NCBI GenBank assembly: GCA_014843695.1
Contig: CM026393.1
Location: 11,515,367 to 11,579,366 of the forward strand
DNA length: 64,000 bases
Direction of reading: 5' to 3'
From: Archivesica marissinica
Taxonomy: Eukaryota; Mollusca; Bivalvia; Venerida; Vesicomyidae
Shown: positions 49,901 through 56,880 of the stretch, piece by piece
Position numbering within the stretch: the stretch's first letter is position 1
Layout of the letters: the number at the start of each line of letters is the position of its first letter
Notes under the pieces: generated by a model
Told to the model about the DNA's origin: nothing
The model's input: the letters and a program-made list of their open reading frames with translations, nothing else
The model's database searches: none
Program-made: the position numbers and the translations under genes

Positions 49901-52254
49901 ATATACATTAATTTAAATATACCAGTAACTAACTAAGAAACAATTTATCATGTGTCTATAGATATTCTGAAGTACGAGGATTGCTGGAATCAGACACAGG
50001 TGATTGCAGAATCCACAACATGTCACGTGGCACAAAATAACATGATAGCAGCGTTACACAGTAAACAGAGGGCGGGACAACTGGATTCAAACTCCATGAG
50101 GCGGCTATGGTGCCAGTACGTAGTGCGCTATGCATACATATAGTAATGTTCATGTTTCACTAGCCTGGGAATAAGCGTTGATATATGTTGCCTGGTCAGT
50201 CAAATAAATATATTTTAACACCGAGACTATTAATTGGGCTGTATTGAGTTTCTGATAATATCAAGTCATTTTGCCAGAAGTTAAAAAGTGAAAAATCGAC
50301 AGACTGGAACCCAGGCTAATGTTTAATGTGCACAGTGTATTCCGGCTGATATGTCGAAGGGTGATGTGGCGATGGGTGATGTGGCGAAGGGTGATGTGGC
50401 GAAGGGTGATGTGGCGATGGGTGATGTGGAGATGGGTGATGTGGCGAAGGGTTGTGTGTCGATGGGTGATGTGTCGATGGGTGATGTGGCGAAGGGTGGT
50501 GTGTCGATGGGTGATGTGGCGAAGGGTGGTGTGTCGATGGGTGATGTGGCGAAGGGTGATGTGGCGATGGGTGATGTGACGATGTGTGGTGTGGCGAAGG
50601 ATGATGTGGCGATGGGTTGTGTGTCGATGGGTGATGTGGCGATGGGTGATGTGGCGAAGAGTGGTGTGTCGATGGGTGGTGTGTCGATGGGTGATGTGAC
50701 GATGGGTTGTGTGTCAAAGGGTGATGTGTCGAAGGGTGGTGTGGTGAAGGATTTTCCTCCACCATGCCACAAACAAATGTGTCAAGAATACATATCTCTC
50801 TATAATCGGACAATAGCTGATTTCCCCCAACTGATATGTTTAACAACGACCGTAACCACCAGGCCACGGAAGGCCTCGACACTTTTATGTTATAGTCATG
50901 AACCACGTTGTATCATCAAGAGTCAGCTTACAGTAATGTCAATATTTCAACTTGTTATATATTATATTACAGAATTCTAGATAACACCACGACGTGTATG
51001 AAATCTGGTGTTGAGGCACGGTGTGGGGAAAAGCCTGGTTGTATAATGCACACCATGATGTCCCGGGCGTTGAAAGGCCTCGCCGCACTTATGAAATGCC
51101 CAATACGTAAGTCTATGTCTTTGATTAATTCTTGAGCCAATTACACACGTTTCGGCGCAATATAAATATGTGTCATACAGTTCTATGTACCATGACACTT
51201 CCACGATGACTGCATCATGACTGTATTGTATTGTTATTACAGACGGATCTGTAGTTCAGTGGTTAACACGCTGGACTGGTAATCCAGGGATCGCAGGTTC
51301 GATTCCTCGTCTGACCCTAATAAAATTAACAGTCTTTCAGATGGGATGTTAAACCGAGGTCTCGTGTCGGTGCTTTGCACCACGTAAAAGAACCAGAGGA
51401 GACTCTGGAATGGGTCTCTGTCTGTATCATTGCACTAGCCTCCAAAACATCTAAAATGACTAATCTCGTCAGCGAGGCGTCGCTCATATGGGCAAACGGT
51501 AGCGACGATAAATAAACGTAAAACACACATACACTGTATTGTTCATAATGCCACATATTGTATACTGTTACTGCTATTCGATTTACCAAGTATCAACTGG
51601 AAGTCGTGATAGCGCAGTGGATGCGCGTTCGCTTCGGGTACGAAAGGTCCGGTGTTCGAGCCCTGCTGAACTGTGATGATTGTGCCCTTATGCAAGGCAT
51701 TTAAATTCCACATTGTCTCTTCTCTCCCTCGTAGCGATGGATTCCATCAGGAATTAGGTCTCGAGAGTGATTAATATAAATTGTAAGAACTTGTTTCGCA
51801 ATGAAGCTAACATAATGATTTGCATAAATTAACTGGATGATAGTCCATTAATTATAATAATTACATTAATAACCTTTTGAAATGGCATATTAGTTTTGGT
51901 GTTATTTTTTATTTCAGTGTTGAAATAAAAGCCATAACACTTAATATTCATACCAACACTTGTCGGCGTTTTATTTCAGCCAATTCCTGTCAACTTCACT
52001 CGGACGGCACGGAGCATTCTCCTGGTGACACACACACGGACCACGCTGCTGACGTCAACGACGTTCATTCCGACGGTAGCTCGCATTCTCACGGAGATGT
52101 CCATATTGATCATGCCGGCGAGAGTGACGGTCGAGCAGATCCGGAACGATCCGGTGACGGCGGGAACCACGCAGAACATACGACTGCTTTCAACAGTCTC
52201 TTCTTTTTGTTCGCATATGTCATGTATTTTTTCGTTACACAAAAATGTTCATAA
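28877..52254 (+). CDS. Secreted/surface Cys-rich protein with His/Asp repeats, six exons
   Basis: Exons are 28877-28943, 29639-29771, 37040-37167, 49962-50115, 50973-51106 and 51980-52254. They sum to 891 nt, exactly 297 codons, with every splice phase matching (1, 2, 1, 2, 1). The 296-residue product starts with a signal peptide (MKMESYCATVIWLVCFGLLL). Exons 2-5 encode a helical-looking region with 13 cysteines in pairs (C-x6-C, then LC, AC-x6-AC, YLC, DCW, TTC, WC and later). Exon 6 adds one more Cys, two His/Asp-rich repeats and a hydrophobic segment (FNSLFFLFAYVMYFFV) that could be a GPI signal or membrane anchor. I do not recognise the family; the spacing loosely recalls the nematode T20D4.11-like (DUF19) cysteine domains. 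Metal binding by the His/Asp repeats is inference. The gene spans 23.4 kb because introns 2 and 3 contain satellites. Confidence 0.82.
28994..29118 (+). mobile_element. SINE-A, 5'-truncated
   Basis: Body and tail only (GGCAAGGCATTTAAAGTCC to CAATCGAGCTAAAT), in intron 1 of the Cys-rich gene, 50 bp after the signal-peptide exon. Confidence 0.8.
29319..29538 (-). mobile_element. SINE-B, 5'-truncated with target duplication
   Basis: It lacks the tRNA-like head, yet GGTCGTGATTCGA flanks it exactly at 29306-29318 and 29539-29551. This shows it inserted in truncated form. It lies 100 bp before exon 2. Confidence 0.85.
29639..29771 (+). CDS. Exon 2 (Cys-rich gene)
   Basis: The acceptor is CTGACTGTTTCAG/AC and the donor is GCGG/GTAATT. 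It encodes DISSACDMHAVNKCTDIL to QQLKKLCG, with three cysteines, and leaves in phase 2. Confidence 0.82.
29790..30038 (-). mobile_element. SINE-C
   Basis: Reverse SINE-C, tail TTTACAACGATTGCGAAGC at the left. The head at the right carries a small duplication (CGAGCGCGCTAACC twice). Confidence 0.82.
30151..30398 (-). mobile_element. SINE-C
   Basis: A second reverse SINE-C about 110 bp from the first, with a short (TA)n run at 30234-30242 inside its body. Confidence 0.82.
30505..30775 (+). mobile_element. SINE-F
   Basis: This family has a tRNA-like part with GAGAGATTGTGAGTTCGAGC, then CCAATATCTGACCGTCGGAT, GATACTCGGTCAGGCCAAGT and TTAGTACTGGTTAACCGC. It ends in an (AT)n run that abuts the TIR-36 element at 30794. 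A second copy is at 35041-35512. Confidence 0.7.
30794..33107. mobile_element. TIR-36 MITE with about 59 terminal units
   Basis: The left end (CAGGACATAGAACACGCACA) and the shared interior are followed from about 30984 by a 2.1-kb array of 36-bp units. Each holds the inverse terminus GTGTGCGTTTTCTATGTCCT plus CTAGTATATAATGTAG. Units differ at single sites, for example CGATTTC for CGTTTTC. Because 36 is divisible by three and the unit is stop-free, very long open frames run on both strands; they are not genes. It lies in intron 2 of the Cys-rich gene. Confidence 0.92.
33120..33245 (+). mobile_element. SINE-A, 5'-truncated and diverged
   Basis: CCACGTTGCCTCTTCTCTCT to AATCGAGCTAGTC, lying next to the 36-bp array end. 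The following 33250-33627 holds nothing recognised. Confidence 0.7.
33640..33930 (-). mobile_element. SINE-B, full length
   Basis: The 12-bp target duplication ACCAATTCCTTT lies at 33628-33639 and 33931-33942. Head and body match the family closely, so this copy looks young. Confidence 0.9.
33943..34470. other. Intron DNA with a retroelement-like tail
   Basis: 34300-34380 on the - strand ends in AATAAATATGTTTAACCC, similar to 10050-10130. Nothing else is recognised. Confidence 0.35.
34471..34665. mobile_element. MITE with Tigger-like ends
   Basis: TACAGTCTACATCCGCTATG at the left and CATAACAGATGTAGAATGTA at the right are inverted with four mismatches, TA at both ends. Inner phrases (TTCGACATAACCGAC, GAGATAACCGGATTATTCG) repeat the ATAACCG theme. 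34666-35016 is unrecognised. Confidence 0.65.
35017..35512 (+). mobile_element. SINE-F copy with LINE insertion
   Basis: 35017-35040 is a lone TIR-36 left terminus (TTAGAGGACATAGAAAACGC). SINE-F follows from 35041, is interrupted at 35151 and resumes at 35400 with TTGAGCAAGGCACCTCACAC. It ends at an (AT)n run. Confidence 0.75.
35152..35399 (+). pseudogene. 5'-truncated non-LTR retrotransposon, end of ORF2
   Basis: The insert encodes, up to TGA at 35373-35375, a C-terminal Cys/His motif (CSC, then 8 residues, H, 4 residues, C in CSCNVGDQTAEHILQEC). It goes on through KLHGCREDLRRTA, as at the end of Jockey/I-type ORF2 proteins. It ends in an AAGAAGAAGAAG tail. The target duplication ATTGA (35147-35151 and 35400-35404) splits the host SINE. 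The frame is intact, so the insertion is recent, but it is only a fragment. Confidence 0.8.
35519..35896. mobile_element. TIR-36 MITE with five terminal units
   Basis: Left terminus near 35521, the shared interior, then five 36-bp units with CTACGTC/CTATGTC variants from about 35718. Intermediate between the single-unit copy (24948) and the 59-unit copy (30794). Confidence 0.87.
36026..37012. repeat. 43-bp tandem array before exon 3
   Basis: About 23 units contain GTATTGACCACACACAGTGT and CTCTGACATACATACAACGA. The last, diverged unit ends about 17 bp before the acceptor of exon 3 of the Cys-rich gene. The unit is stop-free on the - strand, so three frames are open; none is a gene. Confidence 0.94.
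37040..37167 (+). CDS. Exon 3 (Cys-rich gene)
   Basis: The acceptor is CATCTTCCAG/G and the donor is AACG/GTGAGT. It encodes AMGEFKACYKPKAAACTR to IEYLCVEGYN. A 43-bp tandem array ends at its acceptor. Confidence 0.85.
37194..37568. mobile_element. GAGGTTAT MITE split by a SINE
   Basis: The ends GAGGTTATACAACTTTTCTC and GAGAAAAGTGTTATAACCTC match the element at 7168. It begins 26 bp after the exon 3 donor. SINE-B is inserted at 37236-37490. Confidence 0.8.
37236..37490 (-). mobile_element. SINE-B nested in a MITE
   Basis: CTTCTGATTG flanks the SINE at 37226-37235 and 37491-37500. The head is truncated at GGATTACCAGTA. Confidence 0.87.
37755..49760 (+). mobile_element. SINE-A split by a 12-kb satellite
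   Basis: 37755-37771 is the exact start of a SINE-A head (GTGGAAGTCGTGATAGC). After the array, 49655-49760 continues the head (GTTCGCTTCAGATGCGAGTTC, GCCGTTACGAGTGTG, CTTAGGCAAGGCATTTAAAT). It then jumps by internal deletion to an AGCTCAATTAAATGTGCATAA tail. The array therefore grew within one SINE. Confidence 0.85.
37772..49655. repeat. 21-bp satellite array, about 565 units
   Basis: The unit combines GTGATAGCGCGGTGG with TAGTGC or TAGCGC; common variants are GAGAGCGC, GTTATAGC and GCTATAGC. It is CpG-dense (usually three per unit). Larger blocks recur: sequence around 40284-40320 reappears at 40810 (526 bp on) and 43058 (2774 bp on). It fills most of intron 3 of the Cys-rich gene. Seven-residue repeat frames (HALPPRY, VVVRDSA and similar) up to about 1600 codons are by-products of a stop-free 21-bp unit. 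Confidence 0.95.
49795..49865. repeat. Short 19-bp tandem repeat
   Basis: CATTTTCTAACCAAACAGC occurs three times, then a diverged fourth unit, about 100 bp before exon 4. Confidence 0.75.
49962..50115 (+). CDS. Exon 4 (Cys-rich gene)
   Basis: The acceptor is TGTCTATAG/AT. The donor CA/GTACGT was preferred over GTAGTG four bases later, because only it keeps the frame into exon 5. It encodes DILKYEDCWNQTQV to SMRRLWC. Confidence 0.83.
50350..50750. repeat. 15-bp tandem array in intron 4
   Basis: About 26 units of GGTGATGTGGCGATG with GAAGG/GATGG and GGTTGTGTGTC variants. It is G-rich on the + strand. Frames open on both strands are five-residue repeats without other coding signs. 50770-50890 may hold a degraded tRNA-like SINE head. 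Confidence 0.9.
50973..51106 (+). CDS. Exon 5 (Cys-rich gene)
   Basis: It lies between TATATTACAG/A and ATAC/GTAAGT. It encodes ILDNTTTCMKSGVEARC, then GCIMHTMMSRALKGLA and a final Cys. It enters in phase 2 and leaves in phase 1. Confidence 0.83.
51242..51525 (+). mobile_element. SINE-B, full length
   Basis: It starts ACGGATCTGTAGTTCAGTGG with GGTTCGATTCCTCGTCTGAC and ends GACGATAAATAAACG. ACTGTATTGT occurs on both sides and may be its target duplication. Confidence 0.87.
51597..51830 (+). mobile_element. SINE-A
   Basis: Head AAGTCGTGATAGCGCAGTGG, diverged B box GTGTTCGAGCCCTG and standard body, in intron 5, about 150 bp before exon 6. AACTGGA flanks both ends. Confidence 0.85.
51980..52254 (+). 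CDS. Exon 6, His/Asp repeats and hydrophobic tail
   Basis: The acceptor is TTTATTTCAG/CC. Two similar segments of about 22 residues, HSDGTEHSPGDTHTDHA and HSDGSSHSHGDVHIDHA, are followed by an acidic linker and a 16-residue hydrophobic stretch ending VTQKCS. The stop is TAA at 52252-52254. Confidence 0.86.
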
Positions 52255-52275
52255 TAAAATACACTTAATAATAAA
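52253..52275 (+). promoter_or_regulatory. Polyadenylation signals overlapping the stop codon
   Basis: AATAAA at 52253-52258 shares two bases with the TAA stop at 52252-52254. A second AATAAA lies at 52270-52275. Either would give a very short 3' UTR. Confidence 0.6.
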
Positions 52276-52289
52276 ATGAACCTTGTTGC

Positions 52290-52487
52290 ACCCTCTTATT
52301 CTCCAGTCGTTAACCAAGTCAGTTCGCCCGTCCGTCCTCATACACCAATGGGTACTGATATGTCTAGAGATATATGGCTAGCTGCTATGTGACATTAAAT
52401 TCATTTACGTGGCTAATAGTACAAAGGAGAGAACATTGGGGGTAGTCACTTAAATATCCATTAGTGAGGCCATCCGTCCGTAACAGA
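52290..52487. other. Intergenic DNA after the Cys-rich gene
   Basis: Nothing recognised. Confidence 0.4.
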
Positions 52488-52770
52488 CGGTTATGTAGTC
52501 CAGTTGTAACACGCTGGACTGGTAATCCGGGGATCGCAGGTTCGATCCCCAGTCTGACCCTAATAAAATTAGCAGTCTTTCAGATGGGACTTTAAACCGA
52601 GGTCTCGTGTCGGTGCTGTACACCGTGCACGTAAAAGAACCAGAGGAGACTCTGGAATGGGTCTCTGTCTGTATCATTGCACTATCCTCCAAACATCTAA
52701 AATGACTAATCTCTTCAAGAGGCGTCGTTCATATGGGCAACCGGTAGCGGCGATAAATAAACGTACAACA
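52488..52770 (+). mobile_element. SINE-B
   Basis: Head ACGGTTATGTAGTCCAGTTG with GGTTCGATCCCCAGTCTGAC, standard body, tail GCGGCGATAAATAAACG followed by a CACGCACGCATGC stretch. Confidence 0.85.
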
Positions 52771-53835
52771 CGCACGCATGCACGCACACATCCGTCCGTC
52801 CGTAATTATAATGAAATACTCATGTTCAATGCCAAGGTTACAGTTTCTAAAAATAAACAGATGGTGTCCAGCCAATATAAATGATGCTATATATGTAGTA
52901 AAAACACAATACTATATTGTAAGTCTGTGTTCCAGTCTGTCGATTTTTCACTTTTTTACTTCTGGCAAAATGACGTTATCAGACGCTCAATACGGCTCAA
53001 TTATTATAATAAGTGAATGTTCTAAATATATTTATTTTCGCCAGATCGGACAGGTGGGTTTTCTCCGGGTACTCTGGTTTCCTCCCACACGAATGACTAC
53101 ATTTACGTTTTCATCCGCGCCAACGAGAGTGGTTAATATAAGTTGTTAGAACTGGCTTCTCAATCGTTGTAAACTAAATAAAGTTTAAACTTTAAATATA
53201 TTTATATGACTGGCCACCAGGCAAAATAATTATATCAACGCCTGTTCCAAGGCTAAGATCTGCTCTAATCGCATGGGCAGCAAGATATGTCTGCGAGTTG
53301 GGGATTTGAGAGCAGAACTGAAACGTACTTTTGGAACAATTCTTTGTCTTAATTCTGTCTTGTCTTAATGTCGCATAAAAGCGACTTTGCAAAAAGCATA
53401 GCACCCGATCAGACAGAACATAACGTGACGTCTGACCAGACGCTGATATGTTGATTTCTCTTCAGACAATGAACCTGTTCAAATAGCAAACAATATAGAT
53501 CCTGACGTGGCGTTACACATTGTCTGAATTTATTCGGCGCTGAAATAGTTAATGAAACAGTAGACTATATCATTTTCCTGTGAAATACGAAATATCAATT
53601 TAATTTGTCTCATGTTTAAATACTAGAATTATGGATATTAATTAAATGTACCATCTGACTTTATTTACATAATTTTATGACTTGTGTACAGTATCTACAA
53701 TATACATTATACAATTTGTGATAGGGAATCAATATTTTGACAGCTGTTTGTATACCAAACTAACAGACACAGAATATGTAAATCAAGCCTGATAAGATTT
53801 TCACATAACTTTGCTTGTTTGCTTGTATTCAGTGT
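52771..53835. other. Intergenic DNA with SINE-C fragment
   Basis: 53039-53190 is a headless SINE-C (GCCAGATCGGACAGGTGGG to TCAATCGTTGTAAAC). 53385-53545 has degraded AGCATAGCACCCGATCAGAC / AATATAGATCCTGACGTGG phrases of an unidentified palindromic repeat. No gene is supported. Confidence 0.5.
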
Positions 53836-53891
53836 AATGCAGCCATGCCATAAATGCCATACTGGCAAAACCATTGAACGTAGAACATGGG

Positions 53892-55079
53892 ATGTACTGT
53901 CGCATAACACCGACCTACAAGGCAGGTATCTATATAATCATTCGGTTACAGGCATTGCTTCACATGCAATCAATCATCTGCAGTATTCAACCGGTAACGA
54001 TGCCAAATGCATGTATTACGAGCATTTCTTCACACTCCAGTCCAGCATCTACTGTAGCAGTGAATATTATTTCATCGATGACGGTACCTAATGCTTCGGT
54101 TACGAGGATTTCCTTACACGCCAGTCCAGCATCTACTGTAGCAGTGAATATGATTTCATCGATGACGGTACCTAATGCTTCGGTTACGAGCATTTCCTCA
54201 CACGCCAGTCCAGCCTCTACATCGAATATTATTTCATCGATGACGGTACCTAATGCTTCTGCTACGTGCATTGCCTCACACACCAGTCCATCCTCTACAT
54301 CGAATATTATTTCATCGATGACGGTACCTAATGCTTCGGTTACGAGGATTTCCTCACACGCCAGTCCAACATCTACATGGAATATTATTTCATCGATGAC
54401 GGTACCTAATGCTTCTGCTACGTGCATTGCCTCACACACCACTCCAGCATCTACTGTAGCAGTGCATATTATTTCATCGATGACGGTACCTAATGCTTCT
54501 GCTACGTGCATTGCCTCACACACCAGTCCATCCTCTACATCGAATATTATTTCATCGATGACGGTACCTAATGCTTCGGTTACGAGGATTTCCTCACACG
54601 CCAGTCCAACATCTACATGGAATATTATTTCATCGATGACGGTACCTAATGCTTCTGCTACGTGCATTGCCTCACACACCACTCCAGCATCTACTGTAGC
54701 AGTGCATATTATTTCATCGATGACGGTACCTAATGCTTCTGCTACGTGCATTGCCTCACACACCAGTCCATCCTCTACATCGAATATTATTTCATCGATG
54801 ACGGTACCTAATGCTTCGGTTACGAGGATTTCCTCACACGCCAGTCCAACATCTACATCGAATATTAGTTCATCGATGACAGTACCTAATGCTTCGCTTA
54901 CGAGGATTTCCTCATACGCCAGTCCAACATCTACATCGAATAATAGTTCATCGATGACAGTACCTTATGCTTCTGTTACAAGCATTTCCTCATACGCCAG
55001 TCCAACATCTACATCGAATATTATTTCATCGATGACAGTACCTAATGCTTCGGTTACGAGTATTTCCTCACACGAATGA
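53892..55079 (+). CDS. Uncertain Ser/Thr-rich repeat frame
   Basis: From ATG at 53892 to TGA at 55077-55079 the frame stays open over about 13 repeats with ISSMTVPNAS and ISSHASPTSTSN-like units. Unit lengths are 78 or 84 bp (26 or 28 codons), so length changes keep the frame. Three consecutive units (78+78+84 = 240 bp) form a duplicated block at 54240-54720. The product would be Ser/Thr-rich, mucin-like, with NAS sites. Against it: no signal peptide, no recognised domain, and part of the opposite strand is also open. It may be only a minisatellite. Confidence 0.3.
   Translation: MYCRITPTYKAGIYIIIRLQALLHMQSIICSIQPVTMPNACITSISSHSSPASTVAVNIISSMTVPNASVTRISLHASPASTVAVNMISSMTVPNASVTSISSHASPASTSNIISSMTVPNASATCIASHTSPSSTSNIISSMTVPNASVTRISSHASPTSTWNIISSMTVPNASATCIASHTTPASTVAVHIISSMTVPNASATCIASHTSPSSTSNIISSMTVPNASVTRISSHASPTSTWNIISSMTVPNASATCIASHTTPASTVAVHIISSMTVPNASATCIASHTSPSSTSNIISSMTVPNASVTRISSHASPTSTSNISSSMTVPNASLTRISSYASPTSTSNNSSSMTVPYASVTSISSYASPTSTSNIISSMTVPNASVTSISSHE
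54044..55076. repeat. 78/84-bp tandem array
   Basis: The core TTTCATCGATGACGGTACC recurs at 78- or 84-bp steps (for example near 54078, 54162, 54240, 54318, 54396, 54480, 54558). Confidence 0.93.
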
Positions 55080-55812
55080 TATCCGGCCTAAAGTGAAAAC
55101 AAACAAATATAACATTGATGGGAATCTGAAAGCAAACATCGATATTACAGTTGCAGGTCTGGCGTGTGTTTAAATCTATTTTCGGGCAACTGCACTGCAC
55201 CATGGTATATAAAATCATCGGCAGTGATATCGAACTCAAGTCAGTCAGTGTTGGATGATAGCGGAATGACTAAGTAGTGGTAAATATAAGATAAAAGAAT
55301 TTTTTTTTTTAAATATATGTTCATACTTGTTAGAATCGCGTCTTAAATTCATTTATATTGGCGATAATTAATCTGTAATTCGTAATGGTCGTGCAATTCT
55401 CGCAGAGTGGAACTTATTTCTGGATTGTGTTACCGTTATTCAATTACATACTGTGATGTGCAGTGCAGTGTACGTTGCTAATCACGTATACTAGTTTATC
55501 ACACAATTGTTTTTGTATTCAGTGTAATACAGTAGTCACATATTTTCTTATATGTCCACACGTGTAATAACACATGGAATGGTTCTGATTGGTCGCGGCA
55601 TGACATTGTCAGCTTGAAATACGCATTCGACATATACAGTCATGTTGTTTGTGTTCATGCTTTATTTGTTGAAAATCAACTGCTTAGATCATTAAATGCG
55701 AATTATGCAATAGCGAAATAAGTGATTAAAAACATTGTGTCGTTTATTGGAGTGACGTTGCTTGATTATCAGGGTCTATTTACTACGGCGTACAATTTGC
55801 ACCGTAACCCAG
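55080..55812. other. Intergenic DNA
   Basis: No gene or known repeat is recognised. Confidence 0.4.
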
Positions 55813-56027
55813 TTAACACCAAGTAACTGACATGGACTGGTGCACTATATTTTAGACCAATAAATTAATAAGATAATTACATTTGGGCAAGTTCATTTAT
55901 CAAAATGGGTATAATTTTGTCTGAAAATAGTAATATTACTACTACAGTGAGTATGAGACGGCTCCTCACGAGCCGGCTTATCCGGATCTACACGTTTTGT
56001 AAGCCTATATGGTATTGAAAGGGTTAA
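55813..56027. mobile_element. TTAA MITE, degraded
   Basis: Third relative of 9785 and 27231: TTAACACCAAGTAACTGACA at the left, ATTGAAAGGGTTAA at the right. The inner hairpin is partly decayed (ACGGCTCCTCACGAGCCGG). Confidence 0.7.
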
Positions 56028-56396
56028 TGTAATAAGGCTCAAAGGTAGACTGGCAAACAGAACCGTGTTATTTCTTCAAATTTATAGTTTGTTGTTACTA
56101 TGGTAATGTGATAAAAAGATCTTACACTCGTGGTGATTTTATACCATATTTTATGAAACTCTTTTTTGGTATTTTGCTATTATGCTCGCGAAAAGGCTGG
56201 CTCAATAGCAAACTTCCAAAAATCGTATCACAAAATTTGGTATGAAATCACCACTCATGAAATAACCTATATATAGTATGCTATTCAGGTATAATTTATT
56301 GTCATTTTCGTTCCATTGTTAAACTAGAATATTGTTATTAACCGTTTATTATCATGAGTATGTGTTATAATAATAATTAATCGGTTCAAGTACATT

Positions 56397-56699
56397 GTGT
56401 GTGTTTTACGTTTATTTATCGTCGCTACCGGTCGCCCATTTGAGCGACGCCTCCTGAAGAGATTAGTCATTTTAGATTTTTGGAGGGTAGTGCAATGATA
56501 CAGACAAAGACCCATTCCAGAGTCTCCTCTGGTTCTTTTACGTGCACGGTGTAAAGCACCGACACGAGACCCCGGTTTAAAGTCCCAACTGACCCAACTG
56601 AAAACCTGTTAATTTTATTAGGGTCAGACGGGGGATCGAACCTGCGATCCATGAATTACAAGTCCAGCGTGATAACCACTGGACTACAGATCCGTTTGT
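56397..56699 (-). mobile_element. SINE-B just upstream of the LamG-PAN gene
   Basis: AAGTACATT flanks it at 56388-56396 and 56700-56708. It ends 114 bp before the start codon at 56814, so it may lie in the promoter or 5' UTR. Confidence 0.87.
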
Positions 56700-56813
56700 A
56701 AGTACATTATGTTTTGTATACCTCGCTTGTCATAGCAATGCGTATAATTTTGTCTTTCTATTATTTTGACGATAGTGCACGAGAGACCGAGTATCATTCC
56801 AGATATTCCATTA

Positions 56814-56880
56814 ATGGTTGATTTACCGTTTACGACGTCCAGTATGCTGACGCTCTTCCTGTTCGCCGTCATCATTACCG
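56814..56880 (+). CDS. Exon 1, signal peptide (LamG-PAN gene)
   Basis: ATG at 56814 starts MVDLPFTTSSMLTLFLFAVI; an in-frame ATG at residue 11 is an alternative. The donor is ACCG/GTAAGG, phase 1. Confidence 0.8.

Noticed and set aside
50116..50143. Extension of exon 4 to the TAG near 50143, or a donor at 50120
   Set aside because: Only the GTACGT donor at 50116 keeps the frame into exon 5 and on to a clean 297-codon total.
50316..50980. Frames of 149-209 codons with HHPSPHHPS or GDVAMGDV repeats
   Set aside because: They come from a 15-bp stop-free unit inside an intron whose exon phases are already satisfied.
53987..54763. - strand frame of 258 codons over the 78/84-bp array
   Set aside because: It starts and ends within the repeat; the + strand frame covers more and ends at the array border.
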